This document shows, piece after piece, positions 51,226 to 59,379 of a DNA stretch of 64,000 nucleotides. Source of the stretch: Pararhizobium_B sp963838155 (GTDB taxonomy: Bacteria; Pseudomonadota; Alphaproteobacteria; Rhizobiales; Rhizobiaceae); contig CAWIQE010000019.1 of the NCBI GenBank assembly GCA_963838155.1, positions 248,001 to 312,000 on the forward strand, in the 5' to 3' direction. The notes beneath the pieces are model-generated. The model was not told the DNA's origin and made no database searches. It saw only the letters and a list, made by a program, of their open reading frames with translations. Both the position numbers and the translations under genes were made by a program. How positions within the stretch are numbered: the stretch's first letter is position 1; each line of letters begins with the position of its first letter.

Positions 51226-52119
51226 ATGCCCGAACTGCCGGAAGTCGAAACGGTGAGACGCGGTCTCGCTCCCGTGCTGGAGGGCGCGCTGATCGAGCGG
51301 CTGGAACAGCGGCGCGCCGACCTGCGCTTCCCCTTCCCCGCCGACTTCGCGGCCCGCCTGGCGGGGCGCAGGGTCGTGGCGCTCGGCCGGAGGGCGAAGT
51401 ACCTGCTCATGGATCTCGACGACGGGACGGTGGTGATCGCGCATCTCGGCATGTCCGGTTCCTTCCGCGTCGAGGGCGGGCAGGCGCCGGCGGAGGCGCC
51501 GGGCAATTTTCACCGGGCGCGCTCGCGCGACGAGCGGCACGACCATCTCGTCCTTCACGTTTCCGGCCCGCACGGCCCTGCGCGGGTCATCTACAACGAC
51601 CCGCGCCGTTTCGGCTTCATGGACCTCGCAAGGCGCAGCGCGGTCGAAAGCCATCCCTTCCTGGCCGCGCTCGGCGCCGAGCCGACCGGCAACGAATTCG
51701 ACGCGGCCTATCTCGCCCGGCGCTTCGAGGGGCGGTCGGCCCCGCTCAAGGCGGCGCTCCTCGACCAGCGCACGGTCGCCGGGCTCGGCAACATCTATGT
51801 CTGCGAGGCGCTCTTCCGGGCGAGGCTCTCACCGCGGCGGGCGGCCGGCACGCTCGTCGGCGCGAAGGGGAAACCCTCGGCGCGGCTCGTCGATCTCGCC
51901 GCCGCCGTGCGTGCCGTCATCGATGAGGCGATCCTGGCCGGCGGGTCGTCCCTGCGCGACCACATGCGCACGGACGGAACGCTCGGCTACTTCCAGCATT
52001 CCTTCAGCGTCTACGACCGCGAAGGGGAGGCTTGCCCACGACCCGGATGCGGGGATACCGTGCGTCGCATCGTCCAGAGCGGGCGGTCGACGTTCTATTG
52101 CAGCCGCTGCCAGCGCTAA
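51226..52119 (+). CDS. mutM: Formamidopyrimidine-DNA glycosylase
   Basis: MutM/Fpg removes 8-oxoguanine and ring-opened purines. The 297-residue protein begins MPELPEVE (Pro2 nucleophile, Glu3), has the catalytic Lys in GRRAKYLLMDL, the helix-two-turn-helix around LLDQRTVAGLGNIYVCEALF and the C-terminal zinc finger (CPRPGC...STFYCSRCQR). ATG 51226 fixes Pro2. The divergent mutM-ubiE pairing is widely conserved. Confidence 0.97.
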   Translation: MPELPEVETVRRGLAPVLEGALIERLEQRRADLRFPFPADFAARLAGRRVVALGRRAKYLLMDLDDGTVVIAHLGMSGSFRVEGGQAPAEAPGNFHRARSRDERHDHLVLHVSGPHGPARVIYNDPRRFGFMDLARRSAVESHPFLAALGAEPTGNEFDAAYLARRFEGRSAPLKAALLDQRTVAGLGNIYVCEALFRARLSPRRAAGTLVGAKGKPSARLVDLAAAVRAVIDEAILAGGSSLRDHMRTDGTLGYFQHSFSVYDREGEACPRPGCGDTVRRIVQSGRSTFYCSRCQR

Positions 52120-52145
52120 ACGCGGCCTTCGAGGAAAGGGACACC

Positions 52146-52919
52146 ATGGCCTACGAGACCCTCAAGGTGGAGACCCGCGGGCGGGTCGGCCTGATCACCC
52201 TGCACAGGCCGGAGGCGCTGAACGCGCTCAACTCGACGCTTCTCGGCGAATTGAGGGACGCGCTCGGAAAGTTCGAGGGCGACGGCAAGATCGGCTGCAT
52301 CGTCGTCACCGGCTCCGAGAAGGCGTTCGCCGCCGGCGCGGACATCAAGGAGATGCAGCCGCTGGAATTCGTCGACATGTATCTCGGCAACTACATTTCC
52401 GGCTGGGACGGCGTGGCCGCCACGCGCAAGCCGATGATCGCGGCGGTCGCCGGCTACGCGCTCGGCGGAGGCTGCGAGCTGGCGATGATGTGCGACATCG
52501 TCATCGCAGCCGACACCGCCAAGTTCGGCCAGCCCGAGATCACGCTCGGCGTCCTTCCCGGGATGGGCGGCACGCAGCGTCTGGTGCGGGCGGTGGGCAA
52601 GGCCAAGGCCATGGACCTCTGCCTGACCGGCAGGCTGATGGACGCCGACGAGGCGGAGCGGTCCGGGCTTGTCGCACGCGTCGTCGCCGCCGACGATCTC
52701 ATCGACGAGGCCATGAAGGCGGCGGAGCGGATCGCCGAATTGTCGCTGCCGGCGGTTATGATGACGAAGGAAAGCATCAACCGGTCGTTCGAGGAAACGC
52801 TTTCGGAGGGGCTGCGCTTCGAGCGACGGGTGTTCCAGTCGCTTTTCGCCACCGAGGACCAGAAGGAAGGCATGGCCGCCTTCGTCGCCAAGCGCAAGCC
52901 GCAGTTCAAGAACCGATAG
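52146..52919 (+). CDS. Enoyl-CoA hydratase
   Basis: The 257-residue crotonase-fold enzyme hydrates trans-2-enoyl-CoA in beta-oxidation. It has the oxyanion-hole segments FAAGADIKEM and AGYALGGGCELAMMCD (catalytic Glu) and FGQPEITLGVLPGMGGTQRL (second Glu). Both glutamates of true hydratases are present. It follows mutM closely, the usual alphaproteobacterial order, and ends at a hairpin. Confidence 0.93.
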   Translation: MAYETLKVETRGRVGLITLHRPEALNALNSTLLGELRDALGKFEGDGKIGCIVVTGSEKAFAAGADIKEMQPLEFVDMYLGNYISGWDGVAATRKPMIAAVAGYALGGGCELAMMCDIVIAADTAKFGQPEITLGVLPGMGGTQRLVRAVGKAKAMDLCLTGRLMDADEAERSGLVARVVAADDLIDEAMKAAERIAELSLPAVMMTKESINRSFEETLSEGLRFERRVFQSLFATEDQKEGMAAFVAKRKPQFKNR

Positions 52920-52956
52920 CCCGAAGCCGGCCGCGCGGGCTTCTTTCGCGGCCGGC
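52918..52956 (+). terminator. Terminator-like hairpins after the enoyl-CoA hydratase gene
   Basis: AGCCCG (52918-52923) pairs with CGGGCT (52936-52941), followed by TCTTT, as in an intrinsic terminator. An overlapping alternative is a perfect 10-bp stem GCCGGCCGCG/CGCGGCCGGC (52926-52935/52947-52956). Either would separate mutM transcripts from rpsT. Confidence 0.5.
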
Positions 52957-53121
52957 GAGATGGCCGTTGACGATCGGCGGCAATCCGGCTATACGCCCCC
53001 CACAGTTTCGGTGCCCTAGCGGAGCGGCGCCGGCAGTTCTGTCCCCGATTGCGAACAGGATCAGGCCGTTGCGGCCGGCCGACGCGATGCGGGCCTATGG
53101 TTGAATTCGAAGGAAGGCACG

Positions 53122-53388
53122 ATGGCCAATACAGCTTCAGCGAAGAAGGCGACCCGCAAGCTCGCGCGCCGCACCGCTGTCAAGAAATCGCGCCGCTCGC
53201 GCGTGCGCGGCTTCATCCGCAAGGTCGAGGAAGCGATCGCCAGCGGCGACCGGGAAGCCGCCCAGAACGCGCTTCGGACCGCCCAGCCGGAATTGATGCG
53301 CGCGGCCTCCAAGGGCGTGCTGCACGCCAACACCGCGTCGCGGAAAGTGTCGCGTCTCGCACGGCGCGTTCAGGCCGTCGGCGCCTGA
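53122..53388 (+). CDS. rpsT: 30S ribosomal protein S20
   Basis: S20 is a small helical protein binding 16S rRNA. The 88-residue product has the family start MANTASAKKATRKLAR and the C-terminal HANTASRKVSRLARRV. The start at 53122 follows AAGGA. rpsT next to dnaA is the standard alphaproteobacterial arrangement. Confidence 0.97.
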   Translation: MANTASAKKATRKLARRTAVKKSRRSRVRGFIRKVEEAIASGDREAAQNALRTAQPELMRAASKGVLHANTASRKVSRLARRVQAVGA

Positions 53389-53420
53389 ACTAATTCCTAG
53401 AAAAGCAGTTTCCCTACCGG

Positions 53421-53440
53421 GCCTGGCGGCAACGCCGGGC
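53421..53440 (+). terminator. Hairpin after rpsT
   Basis: GCCTGGCG (53421-53428) pairs with CGCCGGGC (53433-53440), one T-G wobble, around a GCAA tetraloop, 32 nt after the rpsT stop. No T run follows, so it may stabilise the rpsT mRNA end rather than terminate. Confidence 0.4.
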
Positions 53441-53607
53441 TCTCGGCGATTCGATCCAGGGCCCCGCGAAACCCCAGCCCCGGCGCTGTCGTCGTTCTGT
53501 CAAAATGACAAGGAAAACCGTTTGAATCCGGGACCTTACGGAAGGTTCCAAATCCGCCCCCACTCGCCGGGCAGGCCGGGCTTTCCCCAGATCGAGTCAA
53601 GAACATT

Positions 53608-53657
53608 TTTTGAATTCTGTTGCCGAAACGCCATGTCGTCGACGGCAAAATTCAAAA
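53608..53657. promoter_or_regulatory. Long inverted repeat in the rpsT-dnaA gap
   Basis: TTTTGAATT (53608-53616) and TTGCCG (53620-53625) pair with CGGCAA (53643-53648) and AATTCAAAA (53649-53657): 15 base pairs with a CTG bulge and a 17-nt loop. The A+T-rich arms are unusual in this G+C-rich DNA. It could be a protein-binding palindrome, an unwinding element or part of a small RNA. Confidence 0.45.
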
Positions 53658-53735
53658 CTCTTTGAATCCAAAGCGGTTAATCGAGACGCACAAAATGCGG
53701 CGCCGCCGTCGCGGCGGCGCGGGCGGCCCGCCGGC

Positions 53736-53750
53736 TTAAAATTTCATTAA
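53736..53750. promoter_or_regulatory. CtrA-type site upstream of dnaA
   Basis: TTAA (53736-53739), seven bases, TTAA (53747-53750) matches the full CtrA motif, 446 bp upstream of the dnaA start. CtrA is the master cell-cycle regulator in alphaproteobacteria and controls replication genes in several species. Two full sites in this window, both near starts of genes, exceed chance expectation at this G+C content by my rough estimate. Confidence 0.45.
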
Positions 53751-54195
53751 CGGGCAGCTTGATCTCACCCGGCGAGCCTGCCTTAATACGCCTCAAGAGA
53801 GACCGGGGGGCGGCCAAACGAAGGCGGCCGCTCAGCGTGACAAGGCGGAACGCCTGCGCCGTCCTGTCTTTCGGAGCGCGACAGTCTTGCCGCGTTTATC
53901 ATGATCGCAACGACGGGTTGAAGCCGCATTTTTCGGGACTTGCGGCAAGGAGCAGTTTTGCCGATTTTCGGCTGGGGACATTGAGGGAAAATCGGGATGA
54001 GAGCATGCCTGCCTGCCCTGCTCGACGCGGTGGCTTAGGTTCGGCGTATCAGCCGACAATCTGAAACGAACACGAAAAGGGAGACGACGACGCTGGCGGG
54101 TCCGCTGGCGCCAGGTGGATTTTTGAAAAAAAATCGGAGCGGTTCGCGAGGGGCCGGTCCAACAACTGAACAGCGAACTTGGGAAGCGGCAAAAA

Positions 54196-55764
54196 ATGCA
54201 AACGACGGTGGCGGCAACGAGGGCAGACAAAGTGGCGAATCCGGCTGAACAGGCGGAGGACGCGCTACCGCATCGCAATCCGAGTTCTCCTCAGGCGGCG
54301 AGAGGAGCGGAAGGAATGAAGGAGGAGGCGCTTTTCGAACGCGTCCGGAGCAGGCTCAAGGCCCAGGTCGGTCCGGAGATCTTCACGAGCTGGTTCGGGC
54401 GGCTGAAACTCCATTCCGTGTCGAAGAGCGTGGTTCGCCTGTCGGTGCCGACCACATTCCTCAAATCCTGGATTCACAATCGCTACCTCGAAATTCTCAC
54501 CGCCCTGTTCCGGGAGGAGGACGCAAGCATCCTGCGCGTCGAGATCCTGGTCCGGTCGGCGACCCGCGGGAACCGACTGATCGATTCGCCGGAGATCGGC
54601 GCGGCCGCGGCGCAGCCCTGCCAGCCGCCCGCGACCCGGCCGAGCCGTCCGACGGCCAGCCTTGCGGCACCCGTCGCCCTTGCCGGCGCGGCCCAGCGTC
54701 CCCTCGCCCGCGCGAATTCCGTCATGGGTTCGCCGCTCGACCCGCGATATTCCTTCGACACGTTCGTGGAAGGTTCGTCGAACCGGGTGGCGCTCGCCGC
54801 GGCCAGGACCATCGCGGAAGCCGGCGCCGGCGCCGTGCGCTTCAATCCCCTGTTCATCCATTCCAGCGTCGGGCTCGGCAAGACCCACGTCCTTCAGGCG
54901 ATCGCCGCGGCGGCCATCGCCAGCGAGCGCAACCCGAGGGTCGTCTACCTGACGGCGGAATATTTCATGTGGCGCTTCGCCACCGCCATCCGCGACAACG
55001 ATGCGCTGTCCTTCAAGGAATCCCTGCGCAACATCGATCTGCTGATCATCGACGACATGCAGTTCCTGCAGGGAAAGTCGATCCAGAACGAGTTCTGCCA
55101 CCTCCTGAACATGCTGCTGGATTCGGCCAAGCAGGTCGTCGTCGCCGCCGACCGGGCGCCATGGGAGCTGGAATCGCTCGATCCGCGCGTCCGCTCGCGG
55201 CTGCAGGGCGGCGTGGCGATCGAGATGGCGGCGCCGGACTACGAGATGCGGCTGGAGATCCTGAAGCGGCGGCTCGCCGCGGCGCAGGCGGAGGACCGGA
55301 CGCTCGACATTCCGGAAACGATCCTCTCCCACGTGGCGAAGAACGTGACGTCGAGCGGCCGGGAGCTCGAAGGCGCCTTCAACCAGCTTCTCTTCCGCCT
55401 CAGCTTCGAGCCCGAGCTGACCATCGAGCGGGTCGACGAATTCCTCGGGCACCTGGTCAATGTCGGAGAACCGAAGCGGGTGCGCATCGAAGACATCCAG
55501 CGCATCGTCGCCCGCCACTACAACGTCTCGAAGCAGGAGCTGGTCTCGAACCGGCGCACCCGCGTCATCGTCAAGCCCCGGCAGATCGCGATGTACCTGT
55601 CGAAGACGCTGACGCCGCGCTCCTTCCCGGAGATCGGCCGGCGGTTCGGCGGCCGCGACCACACGACGGTCCTGCACGCGGTCAGGAAGATCGAGGGCCT
55701 GATCTCGAAGGACACCAAGCTCTCCCACGAACTCGAGCTCCTTCGGCGGCTGATCAACGAGTAG
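54196..55764 (+). CDS. dnaA: Chromosomal replication initiator protein DnaA
   Basis: DnaA opens the origin and loads DnaB. The 522-residue protein has a 40-residue N-terminal extension, domain I (FERVRSRLKAQVGPEIFTSWF), an Ala/Pro-rich linker (about residues 135-175), the AAA+ domain with Walker A SSVGLGKTH and Walker B LLIIDDMQFLQGK, and the C-terminal DnaA-box-binding helix-turn-helix GGRDHTTVLHAVRKIEGL. ATG 54196 follows GGGAAG. Walker A is SSVGLGKTH where many relatives have GGVGLGKTH. Confidence 0.97.
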   Translation: MQTTVAATRADKVANPAEQAEDALPHRNPSSPQAARGAEGMKEEALFERVRSRLKAQVGPEIFTSWFGRLKLHSVSKSVVRLSVPTTFLKSWIHNRYLEILTALFREEDASILRVEILVRSATRGNRLIDSPEIGAAAAQPCQPPATRPSRPTASLAAPVALAGAAQRPLARANSVMGSPLDPRYSFDTFVEGSSNRVALAAARTIAEAGAGAVRFNPLFIHSSVGLGKTHVLQAIAAAAIASERNPRVVYLTAEYFMWRFATAIRDNDALSFKESLRNIDLLIIDDMQFLQGKSIQNEFCHLLNMLLDSAKQVVVAADRAPWELESLDPRVRSRLQGGVAIEMAAPDYEMRLEILKRRLAAAQAEDRTLDIPETILSHVAKNVTSSGRELEGAFNQLLFRLSFEPELTIERVDEFLGHLVNVGEPKRVRIEDIQRIVARHYNVSKQELVSNRRTRVIVKPRQIAMYLSKTLTPRSFPEIGRRFGGRDHTTVLHAVRKIEGLISKDTKLSHELELLRRLINE

Positions 55765-56020
55765 CGAAGCGACGGCGGATCGGGCCGGCGGAGCCGGAGA
55801 CGGAGACGGGGTTCCCGGCCATGGCTGGGGGCCGTATTATCCCCAGAAAGCCGCCTTCGGGCGTTTCTCGAGGCGCTGTTTCGCTTGCTTCGGTGTCCGG
55901 AAATCTGCCATCCTGCGCGTCCATATCGGGGGCGCCCGCGGAGGCGGCCCAACCGATCGACACGGAAATCTCCTTGCGCCGCACCGGCTGCGGTCGCGAG
56001 CCGAAAGCGGTACCACGAAC

Positions 56021-57139
56021 ATGCGCGTCACACTCGAACGGTCCGACCTCCTGAAATCGCTCAACCACGTGCACCGCGTGGTCGAGCGTCGCAACACGAT
56101 TCCGATCCTGTCGAACGTGCTCCTCAAGGCAGATGGGACGAGCCTCCAGATGAAGGCGACGGACCTCGACCTGGAGATCACGGAGACGACGGGCGCACAG
56201 GTGGACCAGGGCGGGGCGACCACCGTGCCGGCCCACCTGCTCTACGACATCGTGCGGAAACTGCCCGATGGGGCGGAGGTGCAGCTCTCGACGAACGGCG
56301 AAAACACGGCGATGGCCGTCACGTCCGGGCGGTCGCGGTTCTCGCTGCAGTGCCTGCCGGAGTCGGATTTTCCGGACCTGACGGCCGGTTCGTTCTCGCA
56401 CACGTTCCGCCTGCCGGCGTCCGAGGTGAAGATGCTCATCGACCGGACGCAGTTCGCGATCTCGACGGAGGAGACGCGCTACTACCTGAACGGCATCTAT
56501 CTCCACACGATCGAGACCGACGGCAAGCTCAAGCTGAGGGCGGTGGCGACCGACGGGCACCGGCTGGCGCGCGCCGACGTCGAGGCGCCGGCCGGCTCGG
56601 AGGGGATGCCGGGCATCATCGTGCCGCGCAAGACGGTTGGCGAGCTGCAGAAGCTGGTCGACGACCCGGAGGCCGCCGTGACGCTGGAGGTGTCGGATGC
56701 CAAGATCCGCCTGACGATCGGCAACGTCGTCATGACGTCGAAGCTGATCGACGGCACCTTCCCGGACTACCAGCGCGTCATCCCGACGGCCAACGAGAAG
56801 ACGATGACCATCGACTGCGAGACCTTCGCGCGGGCCGTCGACCGCGTCTCCACGATCTCGTCCGAGCGCGGGCGGGCGGTGAAGCTGTCGATCGGCAGCG
56901 GGCAGCTGACCCTGACCGTCCACAATCCCGATTCGGGCAGCGCCACCGAGGAACTCGCCGTCGGCTACGAGGACGATCCGCTGGAGATCGGCTTCAACGC
57001 GAAATACCTGCTCGACATCACCAACCAGCTCTCCGGCTCGGACGCCGTCTTCATGCTGGCCGACCCGGGCTCACCGACGCTCATCCACGATACGGCCGCC
57101 GACGACGCGCTCTACGTGCTGATGCCGATGCGCGTGTGA
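56021..57139 (+). CDS. dnaN: DNA polymerase III beta subunit (sliding clamp)
   Basis: DnaN forms the dimeric clamp that tethers polymerase III. The 372-residue protein starts MRVTLERSDLLKSLNHVHRV and contains ERRNTIPILSNVLLKADG, the SRFSLQCLPESDFP segment, YYLNGIYLH, ATDGHRLA and the C-terminal YVLMPMRV typical of beta clamps. It lies 256 bp after dnaA; that gap holds a single DnaA-box-like 9-mer (55837) and no gene. Confidence 0.97.
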   Translation: MRVTLERSDLLKSLNHVHRVVERRNTIPILSNVLLKADGTSLQMKATDLDLEITETTGAQVDQGGATTVPAHLLYDIVRKLPDGAEVQLSTNGENTAMAVTSGRSRFSLQCLPESDFPDLTAGSFSHTFRLPASEVKMLIDRTQFAISTEETRYYLNGIYLHTIETDGKLKLRAVATDGHRLARADVEAPAGSEGMPGIIVPRKTVGELQKLVDDPEAAVTLEVSDAKIRLTIGNVVMTSKLIDGTFPDYQRVIPTANEKTMTIDCETFARAVDRVSTISSERGRAVKLSIGSGQLTLTVHNPDSGSATEELAVGYEDDPLEIGFNAKYLLDITNQLSGSDAVFMLADPGSPTLIHDTAADDALYVLMPMRV

Positions 57140-57182
57140 GGCGGTCGATCGCGAGCCGCCCGGCCCGCGGCAGCTGCCCCGG

Positions 57183-58315
57183 ATGAATGCCATGGTCCAT
57201 CTCGAGACCCTCAAGCTCGGCGATTTCCGCAACTATGCACGGCTTTCGCTGGACCTCGACGGTCGCCACGTCGTCCTGACGGGCGCGAACGGCGCCGGGA
57301 AGACGAACCTCCTGGAGGCCGTCTCCTTCCTGTCGCCGGGGCGCGGGCTGCGGCGCGCGGCCTATGCGGAGGTGGCGCGCAAGGGTGCCTCGAGCGGCTT
57401 TTCCGTCTTCTGCGCCATGGAGGGCATGGCCGGGCCGGTGGAGATCGGCACGGGCACGGCGGGCGGCCCCGACGAGCCCCTCGTGCGGCGGGTGCGGATC
57501 AACGGCGCCCCGCGGCCTCCGCCGACGCGTTGCTCGAGCATCTTCGCGTGCTCTGGCTCACGCCCGCCATGGACAGCCTCTTTTCCGGGCCGGCCGGCGA
57601 TCGCCGGCGGTTCGTCGACCGGCTCGTCCTCTCGGTCGACGCGGCGCACGGGCGGCGCGCGCTCGACTACGAACGGGCGATGCGGAGCCGCAACAGGCTG
57701 CTTTCCGACGGCCGTTTCGACCCGGCCTGGCTCGACGGCCTCGAAACACAGATGGCGGAACTGGGGAGCGCCATCTGGGCGGCGCGGCGCGAGCTCGTCG
57801 CGCTCCTTGCCGGCATGATCGAGCGCGGCCAGGACGAGAGCCCTTTCCCGAAGGCCTCCCTCGCCCTCGCCGGCTTCCTGGACGACCAGCCCGGCCTCTC
57901 CGCCGGCGATCTCGAGGACGCCTTCGCCCGGGAATTGCGGGACGGGCGCATGCGGGACGCGTCCGCCGGCCGAACGCTCGTCGGTCCGCACCGCGCGGAC
58001 CTGCTCATCCGGCACCATGCCAAGGACATGGAGGCGGCCCGTTCGTCGACCGGGGAGCAGAAGGCGCTGCTCGTCGGCATCGTCATGGCGCATGCCCGGC
58101 TGGTCGCCGAGATGACCGGCGCCACGCCGCTCCTGCTTCTCGACGAAATCGCCGCCCACCTGGACGACGGACGGCGCGCCAGCCTCTTCGACCTGATCGA
58201 CGCGCTCGGCGGCCAGGCGCTGATGACCGGGACGGACGCGAGCATGTTCGCCGCGCTCGGCGACCGGGCGCAGTTCCTTTTCGTCCATGACGGCGGAAGC
58301 GTCGTCGCCGGCTGA
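57183..58315 (+). pseudogene. recF: DNA replication and repair protein RecF, frameshifted
   Basis: RecF is an SMC-like ATPase that helps load RecA at gaps. The first frame has LKLGDFRNYARLSLDL and Walker A GANGAGKTNLLEA. At a CCCC run (57508-57511) the frame breaks, and the family sequence resumes as LLEHLRVLWLTPAMDSLFSG through SSTGEQKALL (signature) and PLLLLDEIAAHLD (Walker B) to the stop at 58315. One added C in the run would restore a continuous protein of about 377 residues (joining NGAP to AASADALLEHL). The rest shows no decay, so a homopolymer base-calling error is the simplest reading. Confidence 0.85.
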
Positions 58316-58326
58316 CGCCGCGCGAT

Positions 58327-58533
58327 GACGGAAAACCGGTTTCCACTTTTCCTGGAATTCAAGTCTTTGCTTCACGCAATTCCGGACGGAAAACCGGTTT
58401 CCACTTTTCCTGGAATTCAAGTCTTTGCTTCACGCAATTCCGGACGGAAAACCGGTTTCCACTTTTCCTGGAATTGCTCTTTGCCTTCCGCAATTCCGGA
58501 CGGAAAACCGGTTTCCACTTTTCCTGGAATTGC
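58327..58533. repeat. Four tandem RIME-like module-2 units
   Basis: The first unit is truncated (from 58327); full units lie at 58378-58417, 58434-58477 and 58490-58533, with a 56-58 bp period. Outer stems are AATTCC/GGAATT, extended to GCAATTCC/GGAATTGC in the last two. The linkers CAAGTCTTTGCTTCACG recur between units. It is the same family as the array after glk. Confidence 0.8.
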
Positions 58534-58547
58534 TCTAAGAATCCCCC

Positions 58548-59327
58548 ATGACCAGGGAAGACGATGCGCCGCCTCTCAGCGGCGAGGAACTCGAACGCTA
58601 CGCGCGACATATCGTTCTGGCCGAGATCGGCGGGCCCGGCCAGCAGCGCCTCCGGCGGGCGCGGGTGGTCGTCGTCGGGGCGGGCGGGCTCGGAGCGCCG
58701 GTGCTCGAATATTTGGCCGCCGCCGGCGTCGGGCGGCTGACCGTGATCGACAACGACGCGGTGTCGCTCTCCAATCTACAGCGCCAGATCATCCACGACA
58801 CGGACGCGGTCGGGACGGCGAAGGTGGACAGCGCGGCACGGACCATCAGCCGCATCAATCCGCACGTCACCGTCGACCGGGTGCACGATCGCGTCACCGC
58901 GACGAACGCGGCCGATCTGCTGGCGGGGCACGACGTGGCCATCGACGGGTCGGACAATTTCGAGACGCGGTACGGCGTGGCCGACGCCGCCGAGGCGGTT
59001 CGCGTCCCCCTCGTTTCGGGGGCGGTGGGCCGGTTCGACGGCTCCCTGACGGTGCTGAAGCCCTTCGAACGCACTGCCGACGGGCACCGCAATCCCGGCT
59101 ACCGGGACCTGTTCCCGGCGCCGCCGCCGGACGGGCTCGTCCCGACCTGCGCGGAAGTCGGGGTGCTCGGCGCGCTGACCGGGGTCGTGGGGACGCTGAT
59201 GGCGATGGAGGCGATCAAGCTGATCACCGGAATCGGCGAGCCGCTGGTCGGCCGCCTCCTGCTCTACGACGCGCTGGCGGTGCGCTTCGAGACGCTGAGC
59301 TACGGCGCGCCGCGGGACGGCCGCTGA
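58548..59327 (+). CDS. HesA/MoeB/ThiF family adenylyltransferase
   Basis: ThiF/MoeB enzymes adenylate the C-terminal glycine of sulfur-carrier proteins for thiamine or molybdopterin synthesis. The 259-residue protein has the nucleotide loop GAGGLGAPVLEYLAAAGVG, DNDAVSLSNLQRQ, DGSDNFETRY and VPTCAEVGVLGALTG with the family cysteine. Both zinc-binding Cys-x2-Cys pairs of E. coli MoeB are absent (PGYRD where one would be, and a shortened C-terminus), probably typical of the rhizobial group. The carrier partner is not in the window. No ribosome-binding site is visible between the repeat and ATG 58548. Confidence 0.88.
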   Translation: MTREDDAPPLSGEELERYARHIVLAEIGGPGQQRLRRARVVVVGAGGLGAPVLEYLAAAGVGRLTVIDNDAVSLSNLQRQIIHDTDAVGTAKVDSAARTISRINPHVTVDRVHDRVTATNAADLLAGHDVAIDGSDNFETRYGVADAAEAVRVPLVSGAVGRFDGSLTVLKPFERTADGHRNPGYRDLFPAPPPDGLVPTCAEVGVLGALTGVVGTLMAMEAIKLITGIGEPLVGRLLLYDALAVRFETLSYGAPRDGR

Positions 59328-59379
59328 GCGGGCGGCAAGCGCCGCCTCCTTCGCTCCGGAAAGGCCTGGAACCGGGCGA

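Larger units (their letters stand above)
53389..54195. other. Structured 807-bp rpsT-dnaA intergenic region
   Basis: There is no credible gene here; open frames that cross it lack start sites and family features. It holds a hairpin (53421-53440), four GANTC sites (53448, 53524, 53594 and 53664, spaced 76, 70 and 70 bp) with none in the following 530 bp, a long inverted repeat (53608-53657), an 8-bp GC stem (53700-53720), a CtrA-type site (53736-53750) and A+T-rich stretches with repeated TTTGAAT. I see no cluster of canonical DnaA boxes. It very likely contains the dnaA promoters; an origin function is possible but unproven. Confidence 0.55.

Noticed and set aside
52971..53060. Possible tRNA or small RNA before rpsT
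   Set aside because: I could not fold a cloverleaf or find a T-loop/anticodon arrangement.
55837..55845. DnaA-box-like TTATCCCCA between dnaA and dnaN
   Set aside because: It has one mismatch to the consensus and is isolated, so it is too weak to call a site.
58378..58533. CRISPR array (also considered at 25732-25886)
   Set aside because: The units are about 40-44 bp with linkers of about 12-16 bp that are nearly identical, so there are no variable spacers; no cas genes are present. They are RIME-like repeats.
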